The notes beneath the pieces were generated by a model. It was not told the origin of the DNA. It did not search any database and was given only the letters and a program-made list of their open reading frames with translations. Position numbers and translations under genes: made by a program. A DNA stretch of 64,000 nt, from contig NC_057918.1 in assembly GCF_018873765.1 (NCBI RefSeq), positions 69,126,371 to 69,190,370 on the forward strand, written 5' to 3'. The DNA comes from Telopea speciosissima (Eukaryota > Streptophyta > Magnoliopsida > Proteales > Proteaceae). Positions 1 through 11,810 of the stretch are shown here, one piece after another (within the stretch, counting starts at the first letter, position 1; each line of letters begins with the position of its first letter).

Positions 1-169
1 ATACCCTATGGTGGCTTGTTTCCATTTCTGAAACTATTCTACCATTGACTAACTTTCATTCTAAAAAAAGTTATCTAAATCAAACAAGTGATGCATGTAA
101 CTTCTACCTCCATCAAATGCAGGCTTTGCGCTTTATTTTCTCCTTTTCTTTCTTTTCTTCTTTTATATG

Positions 170-204
<35 letters not shown>

Positions 205-1127
205 TCTATTGAAAAGGGTAGACTTGAACTCCAGTTACCTATATGAACGTTAACTTCCCAAGTTGATGCAGCAGCTCAAAATCGAATTGGAGTATAAACT
301 AGAAAATGAGAGTCCTATAGAAAATGGGAAAAACAAAAACAAGATAACAAGGGTCAGGGAGGACATTAGAAACCTTGTTCATCCGTCTAAGAGAATTTAT
401 TTCAAATTTTCTTCAGTTTTGATGGCCAATAATTGGTGTGCTTCATTAAGGTTGTTCAAGTGGTGTAAAGTAATTTCATCTTGAATAGAAAGCTTTTAAA
501 CCACTTACATATCTAGCCACCAATTGATCGTCTTCTTCATGTAAATCAAGTCAGCATAAATATTTGAATGCTTCTTTGGTAATAGTCATTCATACTTTGG
601 TCACACTTTTGCCGAAGATGATGAAATTTCTTATATAAAGTTGGGGAAAATCAAGAAGGAGAAATTTCTCATCTTATATTTCTTTCATATCCGCTTGGTT
701 ATTAATTCAGCAGAGACCTCTCCTCTCTCGATTTTGTTGAAGTTGCTGCCATCAAACCAAGGCATGACCCTTAATTTTTGTGGCCACAAAATCGACCTTT
801 CGCTCCTCCAATAAAATTTTTCAATAAGAAAAGTTTCAATGGAAGCAATCCAATCTACATGGAGTTCGAGATCGAATTTATCATCAAAGTTGTTTACATT
901 TATCCAAATACTCTTGTCGGCTTGTTGATGTAGATCACAAGTCCATAAGAATGGATCAGATTTGGAGAACAGAAAAAAAAAGGCTCTTCCCATCTTGAAA
1001 ACAACTCGCCTTCGAGTTTGGTGGAGTTATCGAATCAGACTTGCATGATGAATCTTCAATTGGAAGTAGAATGCAACAACTGTCGATCGTGTCTATCACC
1101 ACTCCTTAGCTTTGATACCAAATAATG
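1..1127 (-). mobile_element. Ty3/gypsy relic, 5' internal region with gag
   Basis: Minus-strand reading leaves the LTR that ends near 1128, meets a primer-binding-site-like TTGGTATCAAAGC (about 1111-1123), and then a gag-like stretch around 685-993. At about 725-790 it holds the gypsy gag signature type KGHALV followed by WQQLQQNR. It is a broken fossil carrying several disablements, and it runs off the left edge. The family is Ty3/gypsy by gag character; the lineage is uncertain. An AT dinucleotide run lies at about 178-202. Confidence 0.6.
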
Positions 1128-1890
1128 CACAAGTCAACCTCGAACCAGGGAAATCCAACAGGAGATCAATTGCAGCCAGGATCAACACGATAAGGAACAA
1201 ATTAAATAACTAAATCTCTTTGTTTTATTTCTGCTTTTTCTATTACATATGTATGGAGAACATAAAGGATAAGAAGAAAGGGGAAGAAGATAAAGGGGGT
1301 AGGGGATGGGCTATCTCAGCCTTGGGTCTCTCATCCACAGCTATTCCAGTTGTTGAACAGGGAGTGTTCTCCCATAACTAATGACAAGCATGGCCTCAAA
1401 ATTCTATTATTCAATTCTGATTCAAGTACAACTAAAAAAAAAAAGGCCGTACCCAGTGCACAAGGCTCCCGCATTTAGCAGGGTGTGGGGAGGATCAAAT
1501 GTATGCAGCCTTACCCCTGTTTCCAGAGAGGCTGTTTCCAGGACTTGAACCCGTGACTAAGCATTCAGCTAGTGAGCACTTGACCAACACATCAAGCACG
1601 ACCTTCGATTCAAGTACAACTGATGGGGCCTATTTATAGCTTGGCGTAAATCAGCGATAAAATCTGCCTTGTCTTGCTATCTTCAGTGGAGCCCACAAAT
1701 ATTTGCTTGGATCTCCTTCTCCATAAAAGGCTTATGGACTCATAACACTGTTCATGTGAACAGTAGTTCGAGTACTGTTCATGTGAACAGTAACCTTTCT
1801 TTTCGACTGCTGTGAAAGGCAGCCTGGTCTGATGATATGGCAAGTTTTTGTTGGTTTGATGGAGCATCACCTAAGGCAGCCCCAGCCCAG
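1128..1890 (-). mobile_element. LTR of gypsy relic, left arm of an inverted LTR pair
   Basis: The minus-strand LTR has a TATA-like CTATAAATAGG (about 1630-1640) and ends in CA next to the primer-binding-site-like sequence. It is the reverse complement of 2290-2609 and, more loosely, of 1920-2090, so the two LTRs face each other. A SINE interrupts it at 1434-1606. It holds two copies of the near-palindrome TTCATGTGAA (1751-1760 and 1778-1787). The outer start near 1890 is approximate. Confidence 0.6.
1434..1606 (-). mobile_element. Au-like SINE with 15-bp target-site duplication
   Basis: The reverse strand reads like the plant Au SINE: a tRNA-derived head with a B-box-like GGGTTCAAGTCC (about 1543-1554), then a body with the typical GTAAGGCTGC, TTTGATCCTCCCCACACC and GCACTGGGTACGGCC blocks, ending in a short T run. 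It is flanked by a perfect 15-bp duplication, GATTCAAGTACAACT, at 1419-1433 and 1607-1621. It lies inside the LTR at 1128-1890, so it is younger than that LTR. The opposite LTR arm shows the empty site. Confidence 0.88.
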
Positions 1891-1919
1891 AGAGAAGCAT
1901 GAAGAACAAGATAAAACAG

Positions 1920-2609
1920 ACTTAAAAAACAAAAAAGGTTACTATTCACGTGAAACCGTTCACGTGAACAGTGTTATGGGTCCATAAGCCTTGTATGGAG
2001 AAGGAAATCTTAGCAAATATTTGAGATTCTGTGGGCTCCACTGAAGATAGCAAGACAAGGGCAGATTTTACTGCTGATTTAGTTATTTAATGTTCACTTA
2101 AGTTTCTATTTGTTTACTTCCTAATTTTATTTCAGTTTACTTAGTTAAGTCTTACTTAGTCAAGTCTTAGATTACTTGGTATACAAGCCTCAATATTCTC
2201 TTGTAAGAGGCTTATAGTAGTTTCCTTTTACGTTACTTTCTAATTTTCAACTTTCTATTTTGTGAAGCTTAGGCCAAGCTATAAATAGGCCTATCAGTTG
2301 TACTTGAATCAGAATTGAATAATAGAATTTTGAGGCCATGCTTGTCATTGGTTATGGGAGAACATTCCCTGTTCAACAGCTGGGATAGCTGTGGGTGAGA
2401 GACCCAGGGCTGAGATTGCCCATCCCCTACCCCCTTTATCTTCTTCTCCTTTCTTCTTACCCTTTATGTTTTCCATTCATGTGTAATAGGAAAAGCAGCA
2501 ATAAAACAAAGAGTTTTAGTTATTTAATTTGTTCCTTATCGTGTTGATCCTAGCTGCAATCGATCTCCTGCTGGTTTTCCTTGGTTCAAGGTCGACTTTT
2601 GCATTACTT
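1920..2609 (+). mobile_element. Second LTR of the same family, right arm of inverted pair
   Basis: This is an inverted copy of the LTR at 1128-1890, with a TATA-like CTATAAATAGGCC at about 2279-2291. It holds two G-box palindromes TTCACGTGAA (1945-1954 and 1959-1968). It carries about 185 bp (2087-2270) that the left arm lacks. No primer-binding site follows its end, so it is either a solo LTR or part of a rearranged copy. Confidence 0.55.
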
Positions 2610-2619
2610 GTTTTGAGGC

Positions 2620-2972
2620 TTGTACCAACCATTCAATCATCCAAAGAGTTTGCAGATGCACTTGTTGGGATTGAAGCGAAGTAGAACTTGAGAGTCGTCA
2701 TGATCATCATTAAGAGGATCTTCGAGATGCGGAAAGTTGGGTCCGTACGCATTGTTGAAGCCATAGGAAGTCGTCACAAAACCTTTTGCATCATTTGGTG
2801 GAGGTTGTCAATTGCTTGTCGTAATTGATTCACTTCATCTTGAGTGTAACTCCTTGTACCACAGCTGTACGTTGGTTCCCTCTTCCTCTTGGCATCGTGA
2901 AGACAAACAAGCTCCAAGATCTGAGCCCGTGGCTCTTCCGCAGTGACAAACAAGAGGTCTTCATCGGAGAAG
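2620..2972 (-). mobile_element. Ty3/gypsy gag N-terminal relic (left flank of nested element)
   Basis: Minus-strand sequence holds a gag N-terminal signature: a coiled-coil-like DEVNQLRQAIDNLHQMMQ just after a basic Arg/Lys-rich start, which is typical of Ty3/gypsy gag. It is interrupted on its right by the LTR element that begins near 2973 and probably continues at 5809-6060. It is a broken fossil. Confidence 0.5.
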
Positions 2973-3738
2973 TAATGCGATCCCAGGGTTGGAAACCCTG
3001 GATGGGTTCGCTATGGCCCCCAAGTATTAGGTAACTCAAATCACAAGCACTGGGATGGGAAAGAGAATACTAGAGAGGAGATAGAAGGATGTGCACACAG
3101 CTCTTGGCAGCTAACGATGAACTCAAATTTTTCATTCCATAAAATCCAACTCAAATTGTTAGTCTACATGCCCTTATATAGATTTAAGCAACATAAAACC
3201 TTATCCTATTATAGAACCGAAATCATAACTTGACTCTAGCTCTATCTAATCCAAAACAGTAGACAAATTCAAAAAAAGTTGGACTCTTACCTTCCTACGA
3301 TTCTAATAACATGAATAAAATAAGAAAAGAAAAAATTACAACTAATCCTTGAATAATCCCCCGCCTACTGCGTCAATTCTCTCGGTCTATAAAGAACTCG
3401 ACTTCGTCGAGTTAGGTCGCAGACCCAGGATATTCTTGTAATTATCTTGACATTGAGGTGGCACATATCTTGAGGAAGATGTCCGGAACATAATTCCAAG
3501 AGGGGGAAGAGTAAGCTGACGTATCACTAGAGGAGGAGACTCGTCGACGAGGCACATCTGATAACAATTGTAATGTGATTAAGTATGTACGGCCTCCTTG
3601 TTTCACCTTGATGGTATTCTATGCACCATCATAGAGAATACCAGCATGTCGTTGCCAAGGTCGCCGTAGAAGAATGTTGTAGTATGCCAATGAGGTGACT
3701 AGGCAAGGCACATGGTATTATAATGGCCCAAACTATAG

Positions 3739-3802
3739 CATAGTTGTCACGGCGTCTAGACAACCAAGGCGTCCAAGGCGCCTCGACGCCTTGACAACTA
3801 TG
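3739..3802. mobile_element. Short hairpin MITE, CATAGTTGTCA ends
   Basis: This 64-bp sequence starts with CATAGTTGTCA and ends with TGACAACTATG. The interior is rich in GGCGTC and CCTTGG blocks that also pair with each other, so the whole unit folds back. It shares its ends with the element at 3816-3967. The flanking octamers do not match, so it is an old or internally deleted copy. Confidence 0.6.
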
Positions 3803-3815
3803 ACTGTAAGTGTAC

Positions 3816-3967
3816 CATAGTTATCATGGCAACGCCATGGCGTCCAGGCTCCTTGGTCGCCTTGGACACCTTGGGCGCCATGGCAGGCGCCTTGCCGCCA
3901 TGGCGGTGTCGCCTTGAATTTTGACCATCTAAAACGCCATGGCTGCCTTCCCGCCTTGATAACTATG
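3816..3967. mobile_element. hAT-type MITE with exact 8-bp TSD AAGTGTAC
   Basis: This 152-bp GC-rich foldback has ends CATAGTTATCA and TGATAACTATG. A perfect 8-bp duplication AAGTGTAC flanks it (3808-3815 and 3968-3975). Eight-base duplications and ends starting with CA fit the hAT superfamily. It lies inside the gag-only LTR element, so it is younger than it. Confidence 0.82.
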
Positions 3968-5808
3968 AAGTGTACTTGAACTACTTTAGTGGCCTCTTTT
4001 CGAGCTCTAGGTCCAAAACCTCGCGCATGAATCTTCTTAAAGAGCTGCTTCTATGGAAGGTTGAGTGCTTGAACAAGATCAGTGGAGTTGAAATTGGTTT
4101 CTACTCCGTTATCAATAACTGTGTGAATATTTGTAGAATCAACACCGTGCAAAAGAATACCCTTTTGTCTGAAGAGGGGAGCTCAACTAGTCGATTTGAG
4201 AATGACGTAAGACTAGCAGATTGAACTTCAACTTCATCATCCGGATCATCATTGGGGTCAACATCTTCCGCAAGAGGAAGACGATCATTAATCTCCACAT
4301 CCTCCTTGTTCATATTAGCCAACAACTGCTCCAACTCAACCGTAGTCAGAGGATAAGTACCTTTAGGACACTTACTGGCAAACTGACCTTTCTCGCTACA
4401 TTTACTACCTACAATGTTCTTCAACCATTTATTGCCTCAGATAACTTCCGGCTTCTTTTCTTCCACTCTACGAGATTCAGGCTTCTTTTCTTCAATCCGT
4501 GGTGGAGGTCTATTAGTTGGAGGAGCCTTGAGCATATTTTTCAGATAACTGTACTTCTCTTTAGTTGTCTTGGCATAAACTGCAGCTACATCAATGGACC
4601 TGAAATCAGTGTTAGCTAACTCTAGTTGAATCTCAGTATATAGCCCGCTGATATATCTCATAACCTGTTGTTGGTCTGTCTCTTGAAGTCGACACCTCAA
4701 AGATAATTTGTGGAACTCTATCGTGTAGGTATCACATCCTTGTTGCCTTGTTGAAAATTGAGCAAGTTGTGAAACAATACCTTTTTGTAATTAGAAAGAA
4801 CAAATTTCTCGTTCATAATCTGTTTCATAACCTCCAAATTAGTAATGGGTCCCAGTCGCCTGATAAACCTTGAATGCAATATGTCATCCCACCATAAACA
4901 TGCTTACCCAATAAACATGGTGAGAATGAGCTCACACTTTTTTTTTCGTCTGGAAAGGATATATAAAAGAAATTCCTTTCAACCTTGGTAAGCCAATCAA
5001 GAAATTCCTCTAACCCCTTTTCACCACTAAACTCTGGAACCTCAACTTTGATGCCATAGTCCCTGTCGGAAAATTGCTGTGTGATGTCCTGGGGTATAAT
5101 TGGATCAGGTTGATGCCTTTGAGTTGTATCTTCGATCCGAAAGGTATGAAACTGAGGAGGTCGTGTAGACGTGTGTGTGCTTCAACTTGTTTTCCCGTTT
5201 TCTTCATAAAAGCAAGAATCTCAGCAAGGGTGCTCTGAGTCTCTTCCATGAACTTCTCGTACTTTGCCTCATTCCTCTCAATTCTGGCCTCAATCTTCTG
5301 TTGATTCTCAGCCAATTTCCGATACAACTTGTGCAACTCAGAATTTGTAATGTGACTTGTCATGGTTAGTATTGCCAGAGATTTCGGCTATGATACCAAT
5401 TGATACGATCCCGGGGTTGGAAACCCTATATAGGTTCGCTATGGGCCCGCCCAAGTGTTAGATAACTCTAATCATAAGAACTAGGATGGGAGAGAGTACC
5501 GGAGAGGGGATGGAGGGATGCACACACAGCTCTTGGCAGTCAACGATGAACTCAAATTTTCATTCCATAAAATCCAACTCAAATTGTTGGTTCCACATGC
5601 CCCTTATATAGATTTAAGCAACGTAAAACCTAATCCTATTTTAGAACGAAATCATAACTTGACTCTAACTCTATCTAATATTCTAATCCAAAACAGAAGA
5701 CAAGTTCAAATAAAATTGGACTTCTACCTTCCCACGATTTGTATAACATGAATAAAATAAGAAGAAAAAATTACAACTAATCCTTGAATAATCCCACGTC
5801 TAACTGCA

Positions 5809-6060
5809 TCTGGAAGTTTGTCTTCACCGGTTCGTAGGCTGGGACGGGCTGTGTGGTCAAGTGATCGTCTGATATTGAGTTGATGTGGGCCATACTCAAA
5901 AGGTAAAGAAAATAAACATAGAAGAAGGAAAATGGAGGAATTTCATTAACAAGAAAGGAGTATACAAGGACAGTTCTGCAAGATTCAGAATGCTTGCTGC
6001 TGTGGTGATTCAGTAGTGCCTGGTGGTGATTCCTGAATTCCACATCTTAATCTTATCTTA
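5809..6060 (-). mobile_element. Possible right flank of the interrupted gypsy relic
   Basis: This directly follows the nested LTR element. The minus strand stays open through 5777-6043, but the translation shows no decisive domain. I infer from position alone that it continues the gypsy relic at 2620-2972. Sequence from 6060 to about 6700 is T-rich and unrecognised. Confidence 0.25.
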
Positions 6061-8184
6061 TTTTATTCATCCGATTGGTTCTCAGATCAGTTCTGAAACG
6101 TCTTCATCTTGTGTGTGCTGTCATCTTCAGTTTCTAATTTCTAGTTCTTTTAATTAGTTGCTATTCTGCTGGTTGTTATTTTGCTCCATTCTTCTTCTAT
6201 TCTTTGTCCTAAACAATAGTTCTTAGTTCAGATTTGATTTCAGTTTCAGAAACCTTACTTTTCTGGTCGGTTTCAAGTCTCCGACATGAAGTCAAGTGCT
6301 TCTTAAGTTTCTGTTTCTGTTCTCAGTTGCTGATTCTGATTACATATCACTATTCGGGTTTCTGTTTGGATCAATCTTGATTCTGGAATCTATTTTACTG
6401 CTATTTGAGTTCTGAAAATTAGACATATTGAGTTCTGGTTTTGTGTTGAACTTCAGTTTCCTAAATCTGATAGGAAACTTTCCTATGTTAGAATCATACC
6501 AAAATTGACAGTATTACTCATTCAGTCAAGATCAGCCTTCAACCAGATAATTGGCCAGATCAGACCAGTCTTTAGTTTGTTTTCTGATTTCTATTGAATC
6601 TGGGTTTTATTCCCTTGTCTGCAACTCTGGTTTCCTTGGGTATTCTAAACCCTAATCTTTAGCTATGTTTGTTTGGCTTATGCTCCACTTGTATATTGAT
6701 ACATACATATATTGTTTATAATTAAAGATACATACATATTCCCCATAAACTATATAGTTTGTATATTTTAAACATGTTTTATTCTTGTTTACACCTCTGG
6801 ATGTGCCAAATTGTTCTTAACCGGACCTTTTTACCCTTGTGTTCCATTCTACAATATCTCAAAAGTGAAAGGATAAAAGGTAATACTATCTTCTTCTTCC
6901 CTCCAAGAGTGAGCATGAGCCCCCCCCCCCACACCCCCAACACACACACACACAAAAAAAAATAAAAATGCCCCCAACGACCTTCCTCTTTCCAAGACCA
7001 ACTAGCAAGGGTTCATCCATTTAGGGGGAGGTTTTAGGGTTTTAAGATTACACGATATAAGGTTTCACATGGCTGGAAAATATGATTGAAGATCTAGTAG
7101 TGACCGGAGATGAAGAAGATTGATTTCATGGTTGACATTTCAATTCAACAGAGAAGAATCATAAAAGGAGAAGATTATTGATTCATTGTGAGTTTTAACA
7201 AAGTGATCACTTTTGCCTCTTGTATTGAAGTATTACAGGGAATAAATGGAGGGTAAACAAAGTCCGGTTACAATAGCCAAATGTCACCTATAGGGTGTCA
7301 CATAAGGCATATAGAACCTTTTTAATTATATAATTGAACATAATTACACCCCCCCCCCCAAAAAAAACAAAAAAAAAAAATCTATTTATCCATGTTAAGG
7401 AACATTGGGATGCCGTTTTGAACTCCATTCGAGATGCCTTGGATTCTTGATGGAAGTCCTGGCAGTTACATTTTAGCATCTCGTTAGCAGTCTACCCTTG
7501 TATTTTCAACAGCTGAACTGAAGTTTTCCCTAAAGTTGGCAAACTTGATTTTTCAGTTGATTTGCGATGCTTTATATGAATTGGCTGAAACCTACCAGAT
7601 GGGTAGATGATGATATGAACTGACATGTTGGCAAATTTTGAGCCCTAATGAAGATGCCATGTGGCAGATACATGGGCCATTAAGGAAACCTTTGCCCTGT
7701 GTGTTATAGAATTTTCCTTCTGTGTACTTACCCTATGTTATAGATTATGAAAGGGTATATATGTCATCATAATTAGGTCACATACTGATTGGACCAAATA
7801 TAAGATATCTGTGCCCAAAATAATACATGGATCAGATCCAGATAAAACCTGGTCCATTGACATCCATAGCCCCACCCTGAAAATCTAAAAGGGGGGGGGG
7901 GTTGTTCCAGTATGTCCATGAGTATTGTATTAAATCATCTATATATATTTGATAAATGGCATTGCATCATATTTGACTAGGCCAACATTTAGAACATGGG
8001 GTGTCCTTTTAATAATGCATATCAGAACTAGATTGTTTTGTTTTACTCCTTAACCTAATAGACACTTTCAAATTTGAGAGTAGAATGCAATCAATTGAAT
8101 ATTATTGACAAATCTCACTGCATTAGATGGTAGCTTTCCTCACCTCAACCAATGCACCACCCACAAACCCGCAGCACGCACATA
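6061..8184. other. Unrecognised non-coding stretch, presumably EMC4 intron
   Basis: No exon, repeat family or RNA gene is recognisable. Homopolymer and CA runs occur at about 6920-6960 and 7349-7380, and a G run at about 7890. The upstream EMC4 exons expected on this strand were looked for and not seen. Confidence 0.5.
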
Positions 8185-8400
8185 CTTGGACAGTGTCATG
8201 TTTTCTAATAAAATATCATCACATATCTCTGTCTGCACATGCTTGTCCAATGTCATGTTTTCTAATAAAATATCATCAGATATCTCTATCTGCACACACT
8301 TGGACAGTGTCATGTTTTCCAATAAAATATCATCAGGTATCTCTATCTGCACACGCTTGTAGAGTGTCATGTTTTGTAATAAAATATCATAAGATATCTC
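8185..8400 (+). repeat. 57-bp minisatellite, about 3.8 copies
   Basis: Copies start at 8185, 8242, 8299 and 8356. Each carries GTCATGTTTT, then AATAAAATATCAT and a TATCTCT block. The period of 57 is a multiple of three, which keeps frames open on both strands here, but the spacing and position in an intron argue against coding. It lies just upstream of the first visible EMC4 exon. Confidence 0.9.
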
Positions 8401-8481
8401 TCTGTTTGTTTGTTTTGCCTATTATTCCCTTTCAGATTTGACTTTAACCTTCAATAATGCTCACTGTTAACTGATTTGCAG

Positions 8482-9999
8482 TTTTTGAACCTTACAAGGA
8501 CTCAAAAGTAGATACTCTTACTCCTAAGTTACTTTTCATTGCCTTGAACTTGGTCAGTTTGGCATTGGGTGTCTGGAAGGTGAGAAGCCCTTACTTTTGT
8601 CCCTCTAATATTAGCTCTTTTATCTATCTATCTCTCTCTCTCTCTCTCTCTTCTCTTTCATATTGAGCCAGAAGTCCTCCTGAATTCTTGATTATTCATT
8701 CGTCTTCTTTTGTTTTGACAGCTGAACACATTGGGTCTTCTTCCAACACATGCTTCAGACTGGGTCTCATCCTTGCCCCCTGCTCAGGTGCTTTTTCATA
8801 TTTCCAAGAAAATGAACCTATATTTAGCATCCTCACATAATTATCTAGGGAGCCTCTGTTTTTCTGGAATCAAAGATGCGCACTGAAGAACAGTTTTAAA
8901 CAGTTAAACAGCTGTCCACTTCTATTCTGATGTACCTCCCACCCCTTCTGTTGGATTGTGTGCATTCCTTTGTCCATCTCCAGGCCTGCATGCAACATAC
9001 TTACATACATGATATGTCCTTCGTGCTATATATTCGTCATGCATATAACTTTTGAATTTCAACCCTTTATATTAGATTCTTCAGCTTGAATGGTATTATG
9101 TTATGTCAAAATATAAAATACTCTTCCAGCATTCTACTATACTGGCACTTGGAATGGTATGCTATTCCTGTTTAATTGAGGATGTAATATCTGTTTATGT
9201 GGAACGATGTATGCCAATAAGATAAAGGAAAAATCTTGTTGTAACCAAATTTGGTGAAAAAGAAGATGTAACCCTATTTTTTTGTCCTTTAGGATAACAC
9301 ATTTTTTCCCCTCAAGGTAAATCCTGTTATTTCGCATAAGTCAATGACAGATCATAATGACAAGTCACTTTCAACTTGTATTGAATACCTTTTTTTACCC
9401 TTGCCTTAATTAACTTTGGAAATAAGACAAAGGGCAATCAAAAGAAGGTTACAACTTCTCAGTTCACCACTTTGGTGACAAGTGGCACCGTAAGATAAAT
9501 ATATAAATGCTATTTTTATCATGCCACAATGAGCTGCCAATGACTATTGGTAAAGTGGGTTAAGGGGTGGTCAGCTGTCCAACCCTATGCACAATATCAC
9601 ACTGCAAGGAGTCATTGCTTTTTCGGCAACAATCCCCCCATTGCTTGGTCAATGTGCATGCTAGTCTGTTTTAAACTAGTCAATCAAGTTTACAGAGAGA
9701 GGAAAAATTTGGGATCAGAAAGTACCATTTGTTTCTTCTGCTTTGAATCTGGTGCAGTGCACTGCAGTGCTGCACTTGAAGATTTGACCTATGTTGAAGT
9801 GCTCAATGATTACCCAGCCATTGTTTACAGGAGTCTCTCACAAGCCAGGGTTACAACTCTGGAGCTTTATGTGATATTGATTTATGTACTGAAGTTGTGT
9901 GCCTGACTTGCTTACGTTTCAAGGTGCCTCCTAACATTCTACTGTTCCTTTCATTTTCAGGAGGTTGAATATTCCGGTGGGGGTCTTCCACTCCGTTAA
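8482..9999 (+). CDS. EMC4: ER membrane protein complex subunit 4, 3' end (partial)
   Basis: Three exons are visible: 8482-8579, 8722-8787 and 9961-9999 (stop TAA). Together they give the last 67 residues. They read FEPYKDSKVD, then a membrane segment LLFIALNLVSLALGVWK, then LNTLGLLPTHASDWVSSLPP and the end EVEYSGGGLPLR, which match the plant EMC4 C terminus closely. EMC4 belongs to the ER membrane complex that inserts tail-anchored and multipass proteins. The first visible exon starts in phase 1, so earlier exons exist. I did not find them in the 8.4 kb upstream, so they lie beyond the left edge or in a much expanded intron. All three borders have AG/GT signals. The 3' UTR probably runs to about 10300. 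Recognition is by homology from memory, and the visible part looks intact. Confidence 0.9.
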
Positions 10000-10299
10000 T
10001 GTTTGATTTGGTGCGACTGGCCAACGCCATTTATTCTAACAGCAGTTCAAGTGGAAAGCTTACCAGAATGGGTGGGAAGTTTGCTGCTCTTGAACCTGGA
10101 GGATGTACCATTCATGGTTCACCATGTGGAATATGGCATGTGGGTTGAGGTTGTCTCAGTTACATGGACCACAATTTCGATTTCAATTTCAATGTCTGGG
10201 CTCAGGAAGAGACTCAAAGTTGATCATGGAAGTGCTGCCCATTTGATTTGATCATTTAATGGTACTGCCATGACTTCATTTTTCAGAAACTATATCCAA

Positions 10300-11800
10300 C
10301 TATGTAATTTATTACTATGCAGAATCATATATTTGCCCCGCTAACTTTGAAACTATGTATGCTTTATAAGACCCTTTTTGCCATTTGACACTGGTTACCT
10401 GATCATTTCAGTTAAGGCAAAAACATTTTTTTGGGGGTTCCCATATGGTTTCTAGCAAAAAACTGGCTTTTCTGGTTTCTGTGGGAGAAATTGAAGCTGC
10501 ATTTGGAACTCCACTTGGAATGAAATTACCACAGACGAAGTTCAAAAGTATTTTAGCAGACTATACATAAAAAAAATCCTAACAAAGCCTCCTTGCCAAT
10601 AACAAAAGGCAAGCAAATGAAAACGAAAATAAGAATTAGAAGAGAAAATAAAGCTCCATTGGAAGGGGACAGGCGAGTTCATATGCAATTGAGTAGGCTG
10701 GTCTCAGGACCAAGAAGAATGAGCTGTTCATTGAAGATACCAAATATCGAGTTTTGTTGATAAGATGCTGAAACCTTCAATGACATCAAGCCTTTTGATC
10801 TCATCCACTTTATAACCAAATTTGTGTTCCCTTCCAGTATCAATTTGTCCAATCTGTCTAGAAACAACCACCTCTAACCCATTAATCTACTCTCTTTTTC
10901 TCCCTATGTCATCTCTCACTAATTGGACCCGGGAAAGCAACCTAAATTTGACTCCTATTTCACTAAAATGGGATTATATTTCTTTAGAAATCCATATTTT
11001 TTTTTGGTAGAAAACAAAATCATTGGAAATAGGATACTAAACATTCCAAAAAATTACACATTCATTTGCCATGAAGATTAAAGTCGTAAATTGGAATTAA
11101 GTTCTTTTTCATCCCCACTATTATGCTATCCAGGTGTAAAGAAATAATTCAATGAAAGCTTTGGAGTGTTTGATGTAAGACAGTCAAAATTAGAGACTAG
11201 TGGCTAACCAACCCTTTTACAGTGAGCAATGTGGGAGTGTAGTATCTATTGAGACAATTGAATAAGACATATTTGATTGAGATGTTTCCATTTCACTAAT
11301 CTTGTACTATGAAAAAGCAGCAAAAAATCTAGATGATTAATCATATCCAGAAGAAGAATGATTGGGGAGGGGCTCTTTTGTGTCATTTTTCAATTTGTAA
11401 GATACGCGTTGATATCGACTTTGGCATGCGCAATAAAAGGTCTATTCCCTGGATTTGGCTCCTACACAGTCGAGCTGCCTGGTAGGATTAGGATCGTGTT
11501 GTTTTGACACGGTGAGGCGTGTAATGTAATGACTGTCTTACTCTCACTCGGGCAAAACACGCCTCATCGTATCTGGGTAGTACGATCCAGCCCGTAGAAG
11601 ATCCAAAACACCCCCGAGATAGAGATCATTGAACGTGACAGCAGGCATCAACACGTAGCCTAGATGCCATTCAGATGGCGCGGATGGAACTGAAAATGAG
11701 GATTTCAATCATTCTCCACATCGCATGTGCACCACACCACGCCACAGCTGTTAAGATTTGTGTTAAATGAAAAGCCAGTTTCGAAGTTTCTTCCCTTTGT
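10300..11800. other. Intergenic sequence between EMC4 and TMKL1
   Basis: No gene or named repeat is recognised. Small T-rich and A-rich tracts occur. The last few hundred bases presumably hold the promoter of the kinase-like gene. Confidence 0.5.
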
Positions 11801-11810
11801 CACAGTTAAC

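Larger units (their letters stand above)
2973..5808 (-). mobile_element. Gag-only (TR-GAG-like) non-autonomous LTR retrotransposon relic
   Basis: Two direct LTRs of about 400 bp (2973-3372 and 5401-5808, ends within about 15 bp) bound a 2.8-kb element on the minus strand. Next to the right LTR lies a primer-binding site, TTGGTATCATAGCC (about 5387-5400). The interior holds gag parts: a coiled-coil N terminus (about 5150-5363), a capsid-like part and a CCHC knuckle (about 4350-4400), followed by a short protease-like stretch near 4100-4200. I see no reverse transcriptase, RNase H or integrase. The LTRs differ at many sites, so it is not recent. It is broken, with several disablements, and I found no clear target duplication. 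Two small hairpin MITEs sit inside. Confidence 0.72.

Noticed and set aside
8105-8441. Overlapping open frames on both strands through the 57-bp repeat
   Set aside because: The repeat period is a multiple of three, so a frame open in one unit stays open in all. It lies in an intron and matches nothing.
9547-9906. 119-codon open frame between EMC4 exons
   Set aside because: It lies within an intron with clear borders on both sides and shows no family signature.
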